Of a DNA stretch of 64,000 nucleotides, positions 10,398 through 21,316 are shown one piece after another. The stretch is taken from the NCBI GenBank assembly GCA_021234155.1, contig JAJEKV010000269.1, forward strand, positions 248,001 through 312,000, written 5' to 3'. Source of the DNA: Isoetes taiwanensis (Eukaryota; Streptophyta; Lycopodiopsida; Isoetales; Isoetaceae). A model generated the notes under the pieces. That model did no database searches. It had not been told where the DNA came from and worked only from the letters and a program-made list of their open reading frames with translations. Positions within the stretch are counted from its first letter, which is position 1. Each line of letters opens with the position of its first letter. A program made the translations under genes and the position numbers.

Positions 10398-13032
10398 TTA
10401 TAGCCTTTTGTTTTTTCCTTTTCCCCTTTTTTCTTTTTTCTTTTGTTTACTTCTGGTATTGCTAGCAGGAGCATTTTTTGGGACAGAAACAATGGTTTTT
10501 TTCCTTCCCCTGGAGTTCTTGGAAGAGTTCTCTTTAGAGATATCTTTAGTCAAATCCTCACTGGGTTGATAGCTGTTTAAGTAATATTCATAGTCCCAGT
10601 TACTTTTATCATTTAAATCTACATTTTCTTTATAATTTTCAAAATCACTTTCACTTTCAGTTTCAGAAGATGCACCACCCGGAATGAATTCAAATAATTT
10701 ATTAACTGGAGGATCAGAGTTAATCAAATTATAAGCATTACCAGTTTTATTAGCATTAATGCAAGCATCATTTATACTTATTGGATTGAGAACTTGCCTG
10801 GATAAATTGATGTCATCTTTCCTTAAGTTGAAGTCTGGATTTTGAGCAGAAAGTTAAGGTGTCTCAGGAACATACTCAATATCATAATCTCCCTTATCTG
10901 GAGTCATTTTTCCCTTTTGATCATCTGCTGCAAGATCTGTGTTTGTATCTTGATTTGGGATGGAACAATCACTCTTATCCCCAGCCATTTTTTCCTTTGA
11001 GAAATCTACGGTGGCCAACTGTCTGGCAACTGTCTCAGAAATGGAGAAATGATTTTGGGATAGGGAAGGAGGACTATCAGGAATGGTAATGTCAATGAGA
11101 TCAATGAAAGAATCTTTTGGTTTTTGTTTATGTGCAAGCTTTGGAGAATGTTTGGGAATTGGAGGAGCCTGATCCTCAATGATGGTCTCAGAATATTTAG
11201 GTGGCTGATTGACAGAATTGGGATGCAATAACTCAATTTGGTCTGCAGGTAGGTTAGCAAAAACAGCAAATTGATTTGAGCAGAAAATTACCTCTTGGTC
11301 ATCCTCAGAGGTTGTTGTAGATGAGGATGACTTATTTTTAGCAGAAAGATCATCATTTGGAATCTGCTGAGATTGATGCTGAAATTGCTGGTGTTGCTGT
11401 TGATGCTGTACTTGCTTGGGTTGCTCAGAATGTTTATGAATAGGAGCTGGAGCAATAACAGAATCAACTTGGTGCTTTGCTGAAGTATAGTTTCTGATTG
11501 TGAGACTATTTCTGTTCTTGTTCATAACTGTACTGATCTCAGAAACTTGATTGTTTTCCTTTACCTCATTTGATTTCAATGAGTACTTGTTTTGTATTTC
11601 CTTAGTTAATGAATCTCTCGTACCCTTGGAGGGCTTCCAAATTGGTAAACCCCAATTTGATTTTGAATTTGAGGTGCTTGGAAGGTGGTTGAGATTGGAT
11701 CTAGACTCTCGGGCTATTTGAGATAAAGTAGAATGTAAGTCAATGCCAAAATCAACTTTGAATTTCCCTTTTAGCATATATCTTTGATTATCTGTCATCC
11801 TTGATTTGAATAAAGAAGCATTGTCAGTCCCAGATCTGCTTTTGTTGATGTTATTATCAGGAGGCTGTTCCTTTTCCTTTTCCATCCTCTTTTTTGCAAT
11901 TCTTCTTGCACTCCCATTAACTCTACTCCATGGAATGAAAGGCTCTGCCATATCTTTGTTAATTATGCTCCCATTATTTTTGGCCTGAAGTGAATCTGTG
12001 AGCTCATTTTCCTTGGATTCCTTGGATTCCTTCGATTCCCTAACTTCAGTATCTTCAAGCCTGCAATCTGCATACCAAAAATGTCTGGAATTGCATTTAG
12101 GGCAATTTGGAGGCAAACCAGCCCACCTTAGATGAAGGGAGGAATTTTGGCCAAAGCAGTCAGTGAAGGGAATAGAGGTGGGGATATCTTTTGACAAATC
12201 AAGCTGGACATAAGCAATTGGAGGTTTGTAGGGAGCATAAACAGTTGAGATATAAGTGCCAACAGAATTGAAAAAAGATTTGAAGAAATCTTCATTCCAG
12301 TAAATTGGGTTTAAGCCATAAAGTGAAGTTGAAGCAACACAATAGTTATTCAAATCAGAAGTGGAAAGCTTGGGATTCCATTTTATGAAAGAGATATGGA
12401 AGTTTTCATAAACCAAAGTTCCACTATGAAGTAGGAAATTTGCTGACTTATGGTTACCACATTCTATCATGATGTAAGGATAGCTTAACCAGTAAACAAC
12501 ATTTATGGTTATTCCTTTTTGCAATGAGAGCAAGTGGGACCACAGGTTAGCTATATTGATCCCTGTTTTATTTACTTTGAGAACTACAGCAGTATTTGAA
12601 AGACACTTCATTTTCTCAAAGACCATAAGAGAGTTTAAGTGAATACCATGAACAGTAGCAAGCTTAGATCCAATTTGAGGCCGTTCATTTATAAGCAGGT
12701 TGTCCCAGGCAGCATCAGAATTGACTTCAGCAATAGGGCGCTGGACACCATAAGGCAGTAGAGGGATCAATTGTAGGCATAACACCAAGAAAGTTGGGAT
12801 CTTTCGAGAGATTATCCCATATTGGCGTGCGATCAGAAAGAGGCTCCATTATTTTCCTTTGAAGAGAACGGTCCCGAAAATTACCGAAAGGAATGAAAGC
12901 AGAGCCTTTGGACGAGATATCCTTCAAATTTGCAAGCAGAGATTCCTGATCTTCCTTTTGAAGCGCCAGAAAGCAGTGAAGAAACGGTAGAGAATTTGGC
13001 TTTAGGTTAAAATGGCTCTTCATTTCCGCCAT
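10398..13032 (-). pseudogene. LINE-A ORF1 (gag-like, DUF4283-type with CCHC knuckle)
   Basis: The frame starts at 13032 (MAEMKSH...), shifts frame near 12750, runs to a TAA at 10854-10856, and stays open in the same frame to 10398, so it is one protein of about 870 residues with one frameshift and one stop. The N-terminal half has the DUF4283-like pattern of plant L1 ORF1 proteins (AAWDNLLINERP... then HLRWAGLPPNCPKC). The zinc knuckle is CPKCNSRHFWYADC, in which His sits one position earlier than in the usual CX2CX4HX4C. The C-terminal half is low-complexity and polar with a Gln/His-rich run and a basic tail, consistent with RNA binding. Confidence 0.75.
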
Positions 13033-13227
13033 AATGAAGCTCAGGTAGAAACAACAAAGGGGAAATTGAGTCGATCAAAAGCAGGGGATGGGTGGGAAAT
13101 GAGGGAGAAAGTGAAAATGCATGAGAAAGATGGAAGAAAGAAGCAGAAAGATCGATTGCAGACTAAATTGCCTCACAAATTACCATAATGCAAGAACCAT
13201 AACACATGGTAGCAAATCAAGCATGAA

Positions 13228-13521
13228 TTAGACAGAGAATACCTTCACAAACACCGGATTTTCGCTCCAATCACAGTGAATTCGAAAGATTCCAGTAGCA
13301 GGACAATTTTTATCACCAATGAATTCTTCTAACCAAGCTTCAATAATTTCTGTTTCAAATTCTTCTGAACTCGGTACAAAAGTGTATTCTGGATGAAACA
13401 GGTTATCTGGGAAGAATTTGTTTAGAATGAGATCCTCCCACAATTGTGATGCTAAGCCCTTTAAAAAACCACGAGTCAATCTGGGACCATCAATTAGAAT
13501 GGTGAAGATTTTGGTATCCAT
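13228..13521 (-). CDS. Small upstream ORF of LINE-A, 97 codons, unknown
   Basis: Within the 5' region of LINE-A, about 200 bp after the inferred element start and 195 bp before ORF1. It begins ATGGATACCAAA and is acidic with hydrophobic patches (FLKGLASQLWEDLIL, WLEEFIGD). It does not look like ORF1 or any family I recognise. It may be an ORF0-like upstream frame, an ORF1 N-terminal exon (its last codons are followed by GTATTC, a possible donor), or chance. Confidence 0.3.
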   Translation of the reverse strand: MDTKIFTILIDGPRLTRGFLKGLASQLWEDLILNKFFPDNLFHPEYTFVPSSEEFETEIIEAWLEEFIGDKNCPATGIFRIHCDWSENPVFVKVFSV

Positions 13522-13726
13522 ATGGAGCTGAGGACTTCGCGAATCATCAGAGATTGCTAGCCTCTACAAGGCTAGCCTGCAATTCAGAGGAATTCGTGAT
13601 CAGAGAAGGCAAAAATTCAAATTTTCAAGCAAGTTTCGGCCAAGAAAGGGTTTCAAACAGAAAATGTGGGATAAAGACAAAAGAGTAAAGAAAAAGGGCG
13701 CTCGCCATTTTTCACGTCTTTTTCCC

Positions 13727-13734
13727 ACATCCCT
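13727..13734. repeat. Putative LINE-A target-site duplication ACATCCCT
   Basis: The same eight bases occur at 5687-5694, directly before the T run that is the LINE-A tail. The inferred 5' end of the element is thus 13726, where the sense strand begins GGGAAAAAGACGTG. The match is short and partly merges with the A tail, so it is plausible rather than proven. Confidence 0.45.
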
Positions 13735-15127
13735 CTTTTACCTACTGCTTTACAGTGTTATTTGCCCCCTCCTCCCCACTGGGACGGGAAGTTCAGTCAA
13801 TGGGATGAGTCTATATTCGAAGGATCTACATCCTTGTCATGAAGAGTAGTTCTATTCACAACGTGGCCCCTAGAAAAAATTGCCCTTCCAACGAACAGGT
13901 TGTACAAGGGGAATTGGAAGCTGCATTAAGCAAAAAAAATTTAGAACAATACATAATATGAAGAAAATATCAAAAAAACAAACAAAAATGGCGCCATTTT
14001 GTGCATGAAAGGGAAATTGGGGAATATATGAAGGAAAATGGTATCATGGCGACATCTATCAATGCAGGTAACTCTATCACAAGCACATTTATAGTTCAAG
14101 GCACCATAATTTAGATTGAAAGGCATGAAGAGACGTCTGTGCCTTATGCTTATGGGTATTTGCAATGGCCATTTGGCTGGCACCAGGCCCATTTGACCAA
14201 CAAGGAGAATAGATGATGCCATGGCGCCATCTGTAGTGAAAAAGGGAAAAAGATTCAAAATTCACCTTTACTCCACTTGAGGGATGTGTACAAGGTGCCT
14301 ATGTTATGCATTCTTGCACGTATTATTGTACATAGATCAATAGGAGCAGACATGCATAACAGGGGCACCCCATATCCATGCTCCAAATAGCACCAGAGAG
14401 GATATAGTAAATATGAAAGAGGTGCCCATTTCATGTACATCTGTTCCCAGTTGTGCATGGTGGTAGAAGGGGGTCTAAATAACACAGACACCTTAGACTC
14501 AAATGGCAGGGAAATGGTGAAGATGAAATGGGTATCAAAAAGCAAGTTACGGGGAGAAGGGAATACAGATCATTGAAGTTGATATGTACTTCAATGGAAA
14601 CAATGCACACAACAGTAAACTTACTTGATATTAGACAGATTCATTGTAATATTGGCTCCTACAACAAAGATTAACTTTACAAAATGTATCAGAAATGTGG
14701 AGAGATGTGCCTTGAAGAATTTTGAAGTGCCCGAAAGTGGAATCACCTAGAGCACCAAGTGGTCACCAAGGACTTCGGTGCGCACCCAGGAGGAAGCGCA
14801 TGACAGCATGCTTGCATCTAAGAAAAGATCTGTTTAGGTGCCTGATAAAATTCATGCGCCTTATGCGAGCGAAAGCTGCAGCAATAAAGCGGAGTTGAAA
14901 TCGCCTAAAAGCGCACACGTAAACATCTGCGTCTGACGATGATCGTCTTAAGAGGATGACATGCGACAAGGACGGAGTATGCGGTGCCAGGCTTTGATGA
15001 TGACAATCTAATTGGCATAGGGACTTTACATAATATGTGGGTGTCGGAAGGTGTAACGAAGGAAGGAGTATATGGTAATATACCACCGGTCTTGGTGAGG
15101 TTGATAAGAAACAAGATGTTGTAGAGA
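13735..15127. other. Non-coding or decayed sequence
   Basis: No gene supported. A minus-strand scrap near 13790-13900 (LVGRAIFSRGHVVNRTTLHD) may be the other half of the gene interrupted by LINE-A. Longer minus frames at 13941-14545 and 14763-15267 overlap one another and lack motifs. Confidence 0.35.
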
Positions 15128-16107
15128 GAGGATACCGAAGTCTTCCGTTGTAAAGTGGAGCTAACTGATAGCAACAGGCAGGTTGTGTGCACTTCTGTAC
15201 CAGTATCCTTGATTGTTTTAGATACTAGGACCATAAATCCAATGTGGGACGTATCCACATTATCCAATTTCTTTAGTACTGCTGTGAAACAGCTAACTCT
15301 TTCTAGATAGTGTGCTTTGCAAGTTTAGAATACAATTTTGTGCTATCCTCGGTGTTGAATAACTTGGACTTCAGGTCCAGAGTTTACCTTGTATATTGTG
15401 TATACACTACTTTTAACAGGGATTCAAGAGCCACATGTCAAAAAATCCAGTCCACTGCAGCTACTACTATCGAAGATATCGATCTCAGATTCTCGTTTGT
15501 CTCTCATCCTCAGGAACTGCCACCAGTTACAACTCGTAATGAAGAAGAGGCAGGCGGGGAGAGTGAGACCATGTTAGAAATGCTGTTTAACAACAGATTC
15601 AGATACAACTGGCAAGGCTTGTCAGGGGACGTAATCATGAAGAATCAGTTGGATCCTGCAATATGCTCTTGCCTCGTGCAAAATCTGGTACAGCCAGAAA
15701 CAGGATTCTTTGATTACTTCTCATGTGGTTCATTTGGCCGGGCTGCCTTGATCCATAAAAGGTTTTGCATTGCCTTCGAACATGACCCGATAAGGCAACC
15801 ATGCGTGCAAGGCATTCTTAATAGGCTTGACCACCTACTCAACCCAATCCTGGCTGCAGTGATCGAGAATCAAGGTGCACCTGTTGAATAAGGTGCTGGT
15901 GGTCACACAGGACAATCAAGTAAAAAACCACCTGAAGAAGATCTTGATGTGGACTATGAGACGATTAAAAATGCTCAGTTCAACCTGGACATTCTCAACA
16001 ATACCGAGTTCACTGCCTAAGATTTTGGCACATTTTACACTAATTCCATGGCCGGGACATCTAGTCCTGTTACTGGCACTGGGGCCTCCCATGGAGAAGA
16101 TGTGTAA
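15128..16107 (+). pseudogene. Remnant with SAM-methyltransferase-like motif
   Basis: A coding-like stretch starts near 15128 (EDTEVFRCKVELTDSNRQ) and meets a TAG just before 15310. From 15310 one frame is open to a TAA at 15889-15891, continues in the same frame to a TAA at 16018-16020, and ends at 16107. Near 15700-15790 it reads FFDYFSCGSFGRAAL then CIAFEHD. This resembles the FxxGG...CIxxExD pattern of adenine-specific methyltransferase-like domains found in some plant and algal mobile-element proteins. The stops and short length mark it as dead. The assignment rests on one motif and is tentative. Confidence 0.4.
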
Positions 16108-17479
16108 ATTGTGTTTCATCACATATATAATAATACTTTTGTGCATAAACTTTTCAAAGTCTTGGCTTAATGGTATCACCTTTTGTTTATGGATATGCAA
16201 ATTTGCTAATTCTAAAATCAATCTTTCTCTTAGCTCTATTTTCTACACTGTTAATGTTTTTAATGGCGCCAAGAATTGGCATCGAATGCATGAGTTTGTA
16301 TAATTTTGCTACAATAGCACAAAAAAGGGCCATAAAACTGACTTAAAAACAATTTCATCCCTAATTGCAATCATAAAATTTCTCATTTTAATAAAATTGT
16401 GCTTGAAAGCCATTATTGATAATTCAGAGTTTGGCACATTTTTGGGCTGGAATTTGCAAAATTTATATGTCATGTAGGAGGCATTTAAGAAGCAGAAGCT
16501 TCATAAAACTTATCAATAAGCCATGTATCAGCCATACTTAGTCAGAATCTGGTTGTAGCAACTTAAGAATTATTTGCAAAATATGGGGAACAATTTTGGC
16601 GAAAAACATTGTAAAAATGCAGATCTGTTAGTCTGCCTTGGAACAATTTTGTAGATTACTCCAACTTACAATTTACCCTGAAAGCTGGTTATAGTAAATT
16701 TGCAGTCAACACCAAAGCACAAAATGACAACACTGGTTATTCATAGTCATGTTGATGGGGTGGTTGCTGGTGTTATGGACAAGCTTCAACTCAAGAAAAA
16801 AATCTCTTCTTTTGTTCACATTGAGCAGGTCTTAGCTTCTCGTTTAACCCGTAGTGTAAAATGGGTTTTAAGACTTGCAGGCATATATGGTCAAAAAGTG
16901 CCATTACATTTCCTCAAGACTCTAAAAGTGATATATTTTAGGAATCATAAATGAAGGGTTGCCGACATAACAACCTTTGTTATAAGAAGGGAAACCATGA
17001 AGATCAAGTCAGTTGATGTATTGCCGAAACGGGACTTATTGATACACGTATTCAATTGTTCAAACTCTTAATATAATAAATTTTGAGATTGCACCTGGAA
17101 CGACATATGAAGCGAAAGTTGATGGTTTGGTTAAGAAGCCGCCATTGTAAGCAATTGAGGATGAAAGTTGTGGGCTGGTTCTTGCTATTGACAACAAGGG
17201 AGAATTTGGAGCCCATGTTCTATCTATCAAGTACACTATTAATGGGAGTAATGTGACACGCCATTGTAGTTGGAAATGTATCCATTTAAGCCACACCTAG
17301 TTCTAGATGGGGACAAGAGCCACTTAAACCTATGGAATTGAAAGAAATCTCTTTTTTAGGAAGACCTGGAATTTAGGAGGTGTGGGAGATAAGAGGTAGC
17401 AAGCAAACTAGAATGAGGATAATTTCACGGGCAGAATTATTTTGAAGTAGTGAGACGTAAGGCAGATGAATTTCCACTC
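16108..17479. other. Decayed coding scraps, no gene
   Basis: Plus-strand fragments at 16700-16954 and 17080-17300 (reading FEIAPGTTYEAKVDGL, a stop, then AIEDESCGLVLAIDNKGEF) look formerly coding. They are interrupted and unrecognised, and may belong with the methyltransferase-like remnant just upstream. Confidence 0.3.
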
Positions 17480-17609
17480 TTAGTATTTTGTATTGAAAAA
17501 ATGCACCAGAGCCAGACAGACCAAAGCCATCGCCAGAACGACTGGTACAGCCAAAATAAACAATCTCGAAGCAATTTGCTCCAATGATGACAGTCTTTCT
17601 TCCTCCTCA
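17480..17609 (-). CDS. Possible terminal exon encoding a C-terminal membrane anchor
   Basis: After an acceptor-like GTTAGCAG on the minus strand, an open frame reads SEEERLSSLEQIASRLF, then about 18 hydrophobic residues (ILAVPVVLAMALVCLALV), then HFFNTKY and a stop. This is how a tail-anchored membrane protein ends. No upstream exon is found before the F-box gene, so it may be a stray or alternative last exon. Speculative. Confidence 0.28.
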
Positions 17610-18566
17610 CTGCTAACAGTTGTAACTCAATGAACACAGTGAGAGCTTTAAAAGTCTGAGGAATAACTTGCCTATGTGAATGTAGTTCTCATAAACTCAT
17701 TATACCAACCGCGCAGGTAAAGATTTATGCACCAGCCTTATAGACAAATAACTAAGCTGTGCTTTTTTAACTTCAATTCCATATGGAGATGTAAGCAGAT
17801 AATGGCAGCTCGAAACCTTTCACCCTCAGATCCCATGAGATAAAAATTGAGGCTCAAAAACATAAGAGGAAATTGGTTAATGCTGTCCTATTTTATGACA
17901 CAACTAACACTACGAACAATGTATCAGATAATCCAAAAATGCTTGCGTATAAGGGGCACTAATGCCTGTATTAATTGGCAGATAGAGAATTCCTAATATA
18001 TAAGTCATAGATGACTTGTTGCACATTTGGAAGACAAATTAAAGGCAAGAGGATGATTGAACCTGAGCCCCAAAATTTCCTGAAAAATAATCAATCTCAG
18101 GCCATCATACCAAATAAAATCATGCCATTCATCCATGGCCTCTTTATACACCACATTGATATGGGCAAGAATATTTGTCCTTTGATGTGCTGCTCTTTAA
18201 CTTGAATTTTCAAGGAAATGCAAGCAGATAATGACAGGTCATCGTCTATGAGTTTTTTCAGTCTCGGACATTATAAGGAGATAGTTAGGACTCAAAACAA
18301 TTTCCAAAACAAATTAAACTGAAGGACTCTTGGACCTGCAGTACATCACTGCAGTACAGTAACACACCAAACGGCAAGAAGATAACTGAATCTTATTCTC
18401 CAACAATCATCGTCCAGAATCATTACAAACATGGTACACAATTGCACTTTTGGATACAAATGAGTATACTGGGATCAAGTAAAAGTTTTTTCCCAACGTT
18501 TCACAGGTAAATGATACAGTGTATTTCTTTCAACGTTTCACAAGTAAATGATAAAAATGCATTTTC
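17610..18566. other. F-box gene 3' flank, with an old internal duplication
   Basis: On the minus strand, blocks near 18180-18240 and 17750-17810 share the pattern TCTGCTT(G/A)CAT(T/C)TCC, then TTCAAGTTAAA or TTGAAGTTAAA and AGCACA. This suggests an ancient tandem duplication. No coding capacity seen. Confidence 0.4.
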
Positions 18567-19694
18567 TTAGAAGGCTAATGTCTGGCAATTCAGATGATTG
18601 TGCACGTTCTCTGTGCCAGAGAAAAAAAGACCCTTTGTTTCAGCTATAAAGCAATGCGCTACACATTCTGGACAGTCCAAAAGCTGCAAGCTATTGGTGG
18701 AGGCATGATAAATTACTAATCCATCGTCTAGAGTCACCAACAAGACATCGTCTACAGGCAAAAAAGAATCAGCCCGAAACCATAGACTATCACTTACTGT
18801 TATTGAAATGAGCTTTATGAGAGCAATTGATGTCTTCATCTCATAAGGAATCCACACACAAAATTCATTCTCAATCCTTCCAACAAACAAAACCTGGCCC
18901 TTAAATTGTGCCAACTGCTCCTCCCGAATCATTTCCTTAGTATAGATCTTTTTTTTTGACCAAGAGTCTTCAGCAATGTTGTACTTACATATGAAGAAGT
19001 CTGCACAGTCTAAAACATACATAGAACCTCCAATGCAAGTTTGACCCCATGTATCAAAAAAAGCTTTCACAGGTTTGCTTCTACTCCATCCACTAGTGCT
19101 TGACTGATAAATGACAAGGTGATATATTCCCCTAATCTTGAAACGTCCAACAGTAAGGATGATCACGTAGCTTTTAGTCAACATGTCAAAATGGAAAGAA
19201 TAAGACAGAATGCTATGACGATCCATCACATCTTTGGGAGGAACTAGAACATCGATAGGAGCCAAAGATTTGAATGGATTAAACACACGGAATACACCTG
19301 AATTATGAGTGCACAAAAGACCATGCGAGAATCGAACGAGAATACACTCTGGTATATTTGTATTTGGATAATTCTTTCTACTGGCAATAAGCTCTTGAAA
19401 ATTTACATTTTGGAGCTCCCTGAAGGGTCTCCACAAACAATTTGCATTGGAAGATGTAGAAAGATCGGCCCAAGTGAATTCACAATTAACAAAATCCAAT
19501 TGACATAAAACACGACGAGAGCAAGCAGCTTGCATGTTCCAAAAGGAGTCTGAGTGAATAGTTCTGTACCAATATTTGGAGACCAGAGAAAAGCGCGCAA
19601 CATCGGCTACGTCGCCCAACGAAAGGAGCACTTCGTATAAAGCATCATCCGGCAGAAAGGGCATATCAGCAGCTCGAGCTTCGGCATTTGCCAT
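18567..19694 (-). CDS. F-box protein, intronless, 375 aa
   Basis: The start chosen is the first ATG (19694-19692), in the good context CACGCCATGG. Residues about 11-50 form an F-box (FLPDDALYEVLLSLGDVADV...FSLVSKYWYRTIHSDSFW), the module that binds SKP1 in SCF ubiquitin ligases. The remainder (about residues 90-375) has the alternating beta-strand and aromatic pattern of plant F-box proteins with kelch or F-box-associated propeller repeats (SGWSRS, GGSMYVLD, NIAEDSW), which would recruit an unknown substrate for ubiquitination. The frame is complete and has no stops. It is the only fully intact host-type gene in the window. The upstream 100 bp holds no clear TATA box. Confidence 0.85.
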   Translation of the reverse strand: MANAEARAADMPFLPDDALYEVLLSLGDVADVARFSLVSKYWYRTIHSDSFWNMQAACSRRVLCQLDFVNCEFTWADLSTSSNANCLWRPFRELQNVNFQELIASRKNYPNTNIPECILVRFSHGLLCTHNSGVFRVFNPFKSLAPIDVLVPPKDVMDRHSILSYSFHFDMLTKSYVIILTVGRFKIRGIYHLVIYQSSTSGWSRSKPVKAFFDTWGQTCIGGSMYVLDCADFFICKYNIAEDSWSKKKIYTKEMIREEQLAQFKGQVLFVGRIENEFCVWIPYEMKTSIALIKLISITVSDSLWFRADSFLPVDDVLLVTLDDGLVIYHASTNSLQLLDCPECVAHCFIAETKGLFFSGTENVHNHLNCQTLAF

Positions 19695-20124
19695 GGCGTG
19701 ACCCAAGCTTTGGTGGAGCTTTAGGGTTTTAATCTTGTTTCTTGAATCGTGGTCGATTTCGCAGGCAGCAATTACTCAAGGACAATTTATCGTATTTAAA
19801 TACTTCAAATGTATATAGGACCTCCAGGCTATAGGATTTTTTCATAGGGGAAGCGTTACTTATTAGAGCATTTTTTCATTTGGGGTGTATTATCATTTGG
19901 GGTGTCCAATAATTTTTTGGGACCATCCGATGGTGGCATATGTCAGAGCATATGCCATGGCATGAAATTCCAGCCCTCAAATGGAAGTCAAGGTAGGGTC
20001 AAATCCCCTATATTTGACTTACCCCTATGATGCAACCAAACCATTGAATAAATACAACGTCTCAAATTTGAACAAATAATGAGCCTGGGGAGTCGAACCC
20101 CAGTATAAGTTCCGACGCTCATCC
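19695..20124. other. F-box gene 5' flank
   Basis: Non-coding. It includes GGAGTCGAACCCC (about 20090-20102), which resembles a tRNA T-arm or B box read on the minus strand (GGTTCGACTCC). No acceptor stem or A box accompanies it, so I do not call a tRNA. Confidence 0.4.
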
Positions 20125-20166
20125 AAGCATACTAGGTATCCCACAAGAGGGATGCCTAGTATGCTT
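20125..20166. repeat. 18-bp stem, 6-nt loop hairpin
   Basis: AAGCATACTAGGTATCCC, a loop ACAAGA, then GGGATGCCTAGTATGCTT. Seventeen of 18 positions pair, the exception being one T:G. It lies just after a tRNA T-arm-like sequence. It may be the end of a small element or a short RNA hairpin. Confidence 0.8.
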
Positions 20167-20214
20167 AGGGGCCGAAGCCCACTAACAAAGCAAAGAAGTC
20201 AGTACCAACATATC

Positions 20215-20420
20215 ATTTCAATACACAATTCTGTTAAACAATTGCAAGCTGCTCAAACTCATTGAACACGTCACATTTACAATAGACAATTCTAGTTAAA
20301 CAATTGCAGCCTCCTCAAACTTGTTCAACACGTCACATTTACAAGCATTTACCACAACCAATTTCAGAACCAGCAAACCATCCCTGTTAACCAATTGCAG
20401 CCTGCTCAAACTCTGTGGGT
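20215..20420. repeat. Three imperfect tandem units (~65-75 bp)
   Basis: Units share TTAAACAATTGCA(A/G)CC or GC, then CTCAAACT and GTCACATTTACAA. The third unit is more diverged (TTAACCAATTGCAGCC). No coding content. Confidence 0.6.
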
Positions 20421-20529
20421 ATTTAAAAGCCATCTATAAGCGAGACTAAGGGGAGAGCCCAATAACTCGGCTCTTTCTTACACATTTTTTAGCATGAATA
20501 AACCAATCCACCTAAACTTGTAGATACAC

Positions 20530-21040
20530 CTAATGTTTTTGATACTTTCGGTGTTCCCTGCTAAGATATGCAGTTGCTAAATAGACACCAGCTGAAGCTA
20601 ACCCAAGTCCGCCCATCATATCCACAATAGACGCTGTGCCTTCAGCCAAATATAAGAAGCACCGCAAGGCAATGCCAAAAGATTTGCCAGATGTTCTGAA
20701 AAAATCGTTTTCCTGTAATGAACCAAAAATGTTCAGCAAAATAGAAGCTAAAGTCAAACATTCTAAGACTTAATAAAAAGAACACTGCAAGCCTCCTTGT
20801 TCAGGAACTCGGGGCGTCGAAGCAGAGCATGGATCATATTTAAATCCATGAAATCTTTCTGGGGATGCATGTGGGGGGATGCATGTGGGTTTGGGAAGGG
20901 GGATTTATTTTGGAGAATGTGAAGCAAATAGAAAAGTCGCATGGTCTCATAAGCGGAAGCATTGGATACACTTGAATCCGTTTTGGAGAATGAACCGCCA
21001 TCCCTGGAGCACCCTACAGTGGCACTACCAGTTCCGGCCA
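20530..21040 (-). CDS. Two possible 3' exons of an unrecognised gene
   Basis: The last exon candidate (20713 to 20530) follows a good acceptor TTCATTACAG and reads ENDFFRTSGKSFGIALRCFL, then a weakly hydrophobic Gly/Ala-rich stretch (MMGGLGLASAGVYLATAYL) and a basic end before the stop. Upstream (about 21040 to 20784) an open frame includes DFMDLNMIHALLRRPEFLNK and ends near a weak donor GTTCTT that would join in phase. The last exon looks protein-like and may contain a membrane helix. I do not recognise the family and see no further upstream exons, because LINE-B follows. Confidence 0.35.
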
Positions 21041-21316
21041 ACCGGGCACAAGATGCTCGGCCTACATTCCAGGGTTTCGAATCCCCATTGCCACAGTCAG
21101 CAAAATAACATACTCACATACGAATACCCATTTAGACCATTAAAAACCTTAGGTTACAAAAATAAGATTCCACATTTCGGCCACATTATTCCACAACGCC
21201 TCATTTTTTACACGTCCAGGAAAGTTAAGGCTGGGCTTAATTAGATATAAAAGAGGGCAACAAATGTTCAAAATTTTTCTTCGAAGCCGCTAGACAAAAG
21301 GAGACACTCAGGTAGA

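Larger units (their letters stand above)
5694..13726 (-). mobile_element. LINE-A: near full-length plant L1-clade retrotransposon (~8 kb)
   Basis: Minus-strand order: a short 5' ORF, ORF1 with a zinc knuckle, ORF2 (endonuclease, reverse transcriptase, zf-RVT), about 0.9 kb of 3' sequence, then an A tail (T21 at 5694-5714 on plus). The 3' UTR end, a run reading AAAAAATCATCTCGTACTC in sense, resembles known plant L1 ends. A shared ACATCCCT at both edges is a plausible 8-bp target duplication. In-frame stops and frameshifts make the copy inactive, yet all domains can be followed, so it is of intermediate age. Confidence 0.85.

Noticed and set aside
20086-20106. tRNA gene suggested by GGTTCGACTCC (minus)
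   Set aside because: No acceptor, D or anticodon stems can be drawn around it.
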